From Reticulitermes lucifugus (lineage: Eukaryota > Arthropoda > Insecta > Blattodea > Rhinotermitidae): a stretch of DNA of 64,000 bases. Where the stretch lies: the NCBI GenBank assembly GCA_026260175.1, contig JAKCWW010000021.1, positions 4,844-68,843 of the forward strand, in the 5' to 3' direction. Shown one piece after another: positions 60,605-64,000 of this stretch (position 1 is the stretch's first letter; every line of letters begins with the position of its first letter). Both the position numbers and the translations under genes were made by a program. The notes beneath the pieces are model-generated. The model saw nothing but the letters and a program-made list of their open reading frames with translations, was not told the DNA's origin and did not search any database.

Positions 60605-60760
60605 TGTTCACTCCATGAAGGCATATAGGGGGGAGTAGATGTATAACTCCACGTATTCTTAAGCAGGGCGCTGGATGGAGATGAATGGTCAACATCATGC
60701 CCCGGCTGCTTTCAACTCGAGAATTAACCCCGGTACCTATTGTTTAGGAAGACATTGAGA
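60605..60760 (-). mobile_element. tRNA-derived SINE, family 2, tail part
   Basis: Contains AGGCATATAGGGGGGAGTAG, ATAACTCCACGTATTC, GCGCTGGATGGAGATGAATG and GTCAACATCATGCCCCGGC, the distal half of family 2 in minus orientation, and stops near a ACCCCGGTACC segment before the tRNA-like head. Confidence 0.5.
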
Positions 60761-60844
60761 TCTTCATTCAACAAAATGCTTTGCTATGCGATCTGAAACT
60801 TGCGTCTGTTGGTGAGAGCCTGCAGGGCGCTCACAGGCTAGACA

Positions 60845-61035
60845 TCAACTGACGTAAATTCTAAAAGGTTCTGACGATGGTGTATAACATTGAGAACCAA
60901 TTGTCTTCTGGACTTTTCATCTGAAGATGGAAGACGAATCAGCTTCCGAAACGTCGTGATTTTTATATTATATTAAATATATTTTATCCGGACGATGGGC
61001 AGAGTCCAGAAGACAGTTGGTTATCAACTGACGTA
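60845..61035. mobile_element. Foldback-type repeat with GAAACGTCG core
   Basis: ATCAACTGACGTAAATTCTA (60845) and ATCAACTGACGTAATTTAGG (61024) flank the unit as direct repeats. Inside lie CATCTGAAGATGGAAGACGA, CAGCTTCCGAAACGTCGTG, an AT-rich middle, and TCCAGAAGACAGTTGGTTAT pairing with the left AACCAATTGTCTTCTGGAC as an inverted repeat. Confidence 0.6.
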
Positions 61036-61484
61036 ATTTAGGCCTCCTATTTTACCATTCTTTCACTCTTAAACTAGTACTGTTAGGATGAATTAATACA
61101 GAAGAATAAGATGTTCAGGATTTGTAGCTCCTATGAAGGAAATTAGGCATTTACACTAAATTTTGTTCGACAAGCCTCAAGCGAGAAGCCTACTTGGAAG
61201 AAGTACATATGTATCGCAGAATGCCGCCTACTGTTAGTTTAGTTAATGACGCTGTCTCACTTGTACAAAGCAGGCCTGTAACGTCGATGAAATATAAAGT
61301 CGAACAAAAAGGATGAGTAGACAAGGATTTGTTAAGAAGCTGTCGTGCCCTATTCTAAGCTATTATCCAACAATTCGCAGGAAATACGAGGTAACCAAGA
61401 AAGAGGATACTTCGTACCCATATCGAAATTCGAACCATGTGCACTAGAATACAACTCCAAAGTGCTGAAACTAAAACATACTCT

Positions 61485-61600
61485 TCGGTAAGATAATATT
61501 AAAATGTGTCTTACAGAATTAGAGTGTAGGGATGTAAACTGGAATGGGATGAACTGAACTGGCAAGTAGTGGGCGTTTAAGAATACGGTTACGAAACTGA
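61485..61600 (+). pseudogene. LINE C-terminus fragment
   Basis: The sequence GATAATATTAAAATGTGTCT begins a run that translates DNIKMCLTELECRDVNWNGM, matching the [17 protein letters not shown] block of the dominant LINE tail here. The 3' UTR is not recognisable, so the copy is truncated at both ends. Confidence 0.45.
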
Positions 61601-62689
61601 GCTTTATCAACACAGGGAATTTGTTGATAATCCGAGTAATTGATAACTAATGAATACGATCCTATAGCGAAGGTTTAGTTACTTTCTCAGCATTTGGTTG
61701 GCAAAGATCATACACAAGTCTCATAAGAGGCAGGACTATCAAAGTTTCGAAAAAATGGGAAGTTTGGTGAAGTGTTATACAACCGATCTAATGTGCTCTA
61801 TAATTGGCAAGTGTAGTGCTTAGAAGTGAAAAAATTAAAACCACAGTTCGAACATACACCCAGCATATTGTGTGCTTGTGTCCTGTAATACACGAGCGAC
61901 AACTCACCAATAAACAAAGCCCACTGTTTCGTCAGATCTCTCTCCACCAGTTCTAAAACAAGTTAACGCCTAACGTGCGAAGTTCAAAGAATGAATAAAC
62001 TAACTCATGACACATTTAAAACCGTGCCATGCAAACACCAGCAAAGGCCAGTAACAAAAGATACACCAAATAATAGCGTCGAACCCCTCCGATATATTGG
62101 GCCGGTCTCCCCCACAGGCTGGTATATACTTATTTAATAATAACACGGACATAAAAGGTTTAGACGCATATATCACGGACCCTCTTTCTGAGTATGTCAA
62201 CTGGAAATAATTTAATATTCATTACGACTTAGGATTGCAGAAACATTTGAAGCAAGTGTAGGAACAGAACGGGCAGATAATCTCAGTGTGAGCTGATTGA
62301 AAACAAGTGAAGCAGAATGCGAGCATTAAACATGAAAAAGCGTCGTTTCACTGTCCTCGTGGAAAGCATGGTAGCAAACAACGTCGTGCCTCAAATAATC
62401 AATCCTGCACTTCTAAATGTACGGTGAGATATACTGCTAGAAACACAACATGTGGCCGGTTACGTTGTCAAGATGACGGTAGCCACTATTTCTCTGCTAA
62501 AAAAACTGCAATGTTATGGGCTCCCTGTACTGATGGCAAGCATGACGGGAGCTGTAGGTCTAACTTTGCATTCGCTGTATGAATGTATCACCTCCGAAAA
62601 TATTAAAACGATTTAGACTACGTTTGGTAGGATAAAGTTACCCAATTTTATGACACACATTACTTCGTATACAGTATGAAATCTTCTCT

Positions 62690-62975
62690 GTGCATGACAG
62701 GAGGGCGTATGGGGGAGTGAAGACAAAGCTCCACTCATAAATAACCTTCGCGCTAGATGGTCTAATTGGCCAAATTTAGGCCCCAACCCCTTTACCCCCG
62801 GGAAAAGTGTTCCTGGTACCCACTGAATGGGATGATATGTGGGCGCCAGAGCCGGTCTGGACGCATTGGAGAAGAAAGAAATCACTTGCCCCTGACGGGA
62901 ACTGAACCACGATTCCTCGAACGTCCAGCCTGTGGCCTAGTCGTGATACCGACCACGCTATCCTGACTCATATTC
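62690..62975 (-). mobile_element. tRNA-derived SINE, family 2, near full length
   Basis: Contains GCGTATGGGGGAGTGAAGAC, AAGCTCCACTCATAAATAAC, GCGCTAGATGGTCTAATTGG, CCCGGGAAAAGTGTTCCTGG, CCAGAGCCGGTCTGGACGC and, in minus orientation, a B-box GTGGTTCAGTTCCCG (62896-62910) with the rest of the head reaching GTCAGGATAGCGTGGTCGG. It spans the open frames seen here on both strands, which are not host genes. Confidence 0.65.
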
Positions 62976-63129
62976 CGTTTTCGATATCTTGCATTCGCCA
63001 TGAAATCGGCTGAGTATTCCACTATCAATCTTAACAGTGTTTATCCATGGTTCACTTATACAGAACTATTGATATGAATTGCGTAGTTTAACATCTTATC
63101 TTTAAAAGTTGTAGGATGGATGATGCAGG

Positions 63130-63185
63130 TAATGATGGTAATAATGGTAATAATATTATAATATAATATAATATAATAATAACAC
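63130..63185. repeat. AT-rich (TAATA)n microsatellite
   Basis: GGTAATAATGGTAATAATA passes into ATAATATAATATAATATAAT, a pentanucleotide repeat. Confidence 0.75.
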
Positions 63186-63759
63186 GAAAATATCTGAATG
63201 CGAAAAGGAGTATATACCTACTCCGTAATTTAAGGAAAAATTATTTCACAATCTGGTATCGAATCGAAATCGAAATCGGTCAACTTGAATTGGCAACATA
63301 CTCGTGCATTGCCAGGCCACGACTTATGTTTAAATGAACGTAACAGATGCGGATTCGATATTCATTGTAGTGGAAATTCTGGGGTAGCGAAACGTTTGTA
63401 AGTGCCGTCGGGGGACCAACTCGCCTCCATTCATGGGTAACGTTCCGGCGCATGAATTCCCGTCACATCCCCGGGATTGTTAAACCAGTGATTAATTGCA
63501 TCTTATCCTCTCAGCCTAATGGAACAAGATGCTTCGTCATACTGAAGAGATCACCTGCTTCTAAACGTCGTGCAGTGCAAAGTCCGCAGAACGAAACCCC
63601 GCGTCGCCCATCTTCACTAAAATTTCCTTCACTTTCATTAGACTCTCCATAAAATATGGGACTATTAACCAGATTGAACTACGTCCACAGTAGAGGCTCC
63701 TCATAAAAACCTAATTCTTACTCAAATGAAAACTGAGTTGTTCATGGCGGTGAAAATTT

Positions 63760-63930
63760 AAATTGTCTTCCGTGTGGTGATATCGCGCACGTGTTGTTGG
63801 TTTCCGACGTTTTGGAGAAACCTGATGCCCCCAAGTTCATGCTGGAAATGAAGTCGGAGACAGCAGGTCCCCCGAAACTTCGGCGACCACTCACAGTGTT
63901 ATAAATTATCACAACCAACCAGACCATGAT
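63760..63930. mobile_element. Foldback-type element with GAAACTTCGG core
   Basis: TGTTGTTGGTTTCCGACGTT and CCTGATGCCCCCAAGTTCAT face TCCCCCGAAACTTCGGCGAC and TTATCACAACCAACC at the right end. The left copy of the core (CGACGTTTTGGAGAAACCTG) and the right copy are inverted relative to each other. Confidence 0.5.
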
Positions 63931-64000
63931 CTAAACTGATAAGTAGCTGATGAAGAAACTCCATGCTTGCTGTAATCCACAGGTTCTACCACGTCCTCAC

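Noticed and set aside
44887-64000. Search for the exon encoding homeodomain residues 1-46 of the homeobox gene
   Set aside because: No minus-strand stretch matching the expected HYPDIYTREE-type block or a TEARVQ end followed by a donor was found by eye; a profile search would be decisive.

Overview
This is nuclear DNA from an animal, most likely an insect. It is AT-rich, has very long introns and intergenic spacing, no operons and no bacterial-style coding density. It is packed with decayed transposable elements: tRNA-derived SINEs, RTE-, jockey- and other LINE tails, hAT and mariner DNA transposons, and foldback MITEs. The style of the LINE tails and of the 'GCCGTGCCATGGCTCAGGCGGTTAG' type of SINE head made me think of Blattodea (cockroaches or termites), but that is from memory and not proven by the window.

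Only one host gene can be supported with confidence. It lies on the minus strand and is a paired-class homeobox gene whose best match is PHOX2 (PHOX2A/B-like). Two coding exons are visible. The exon at 44884-44557 starts exactly at homeodomain residue 47 (VWFQNRRAKFRKQER) after a clean acceptor and ends at a GTAAGT donor in phase 1. The exon at 34487-34129 begins after a CTGCAG acceptor in the matching phase and runs to a TGA stop. A 10.07-kb intron separates them. The exon or exons for homeodomain residues 1-46 and the N-terminus were not found in the 19.1 kb upstream (44885-64000), so they probably lie outside the window.

Layout: 1-9 kb is intergenic, with SINEs, an internally deleted hAT element with intact ends and target-site duplication (3809-4413), a 1-kb pyrimidine-rich stretch and a foldback array built of 52-bp units (6763-7250). 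9-15 kb holds a jockey-like LINE fragment, a mariner transposase remnant, an internally deleted RTE LINE and a 0.7-kb foldback palindrome (14383-15078). 15-34 kb is SINE- and MITE-rich, with a short assembly gap (20094-20156) inside a SINE and a possible but unproven promoter plus small ORF at 18.1-19.0 kb. 34.1-44.9 kb is the homeobox gene 3' half; its intron contains LINE tails, MITE pieces and a 42-bp minisatellite that stops about 25 bp from the splice donor. 45-64 kb is the upstream intron or flank, with LINE tails, microsatellites, SINEs and foldback elements.

No exotic new system (defence island, array, biosynthetic cluster) is visible. The most interesting signals are the diversified foldback element family carrying a recurrent GAAACGT motif, the two large palindromes, the minisatellite next to the homeobox exon, and the hAT deletion derivative.
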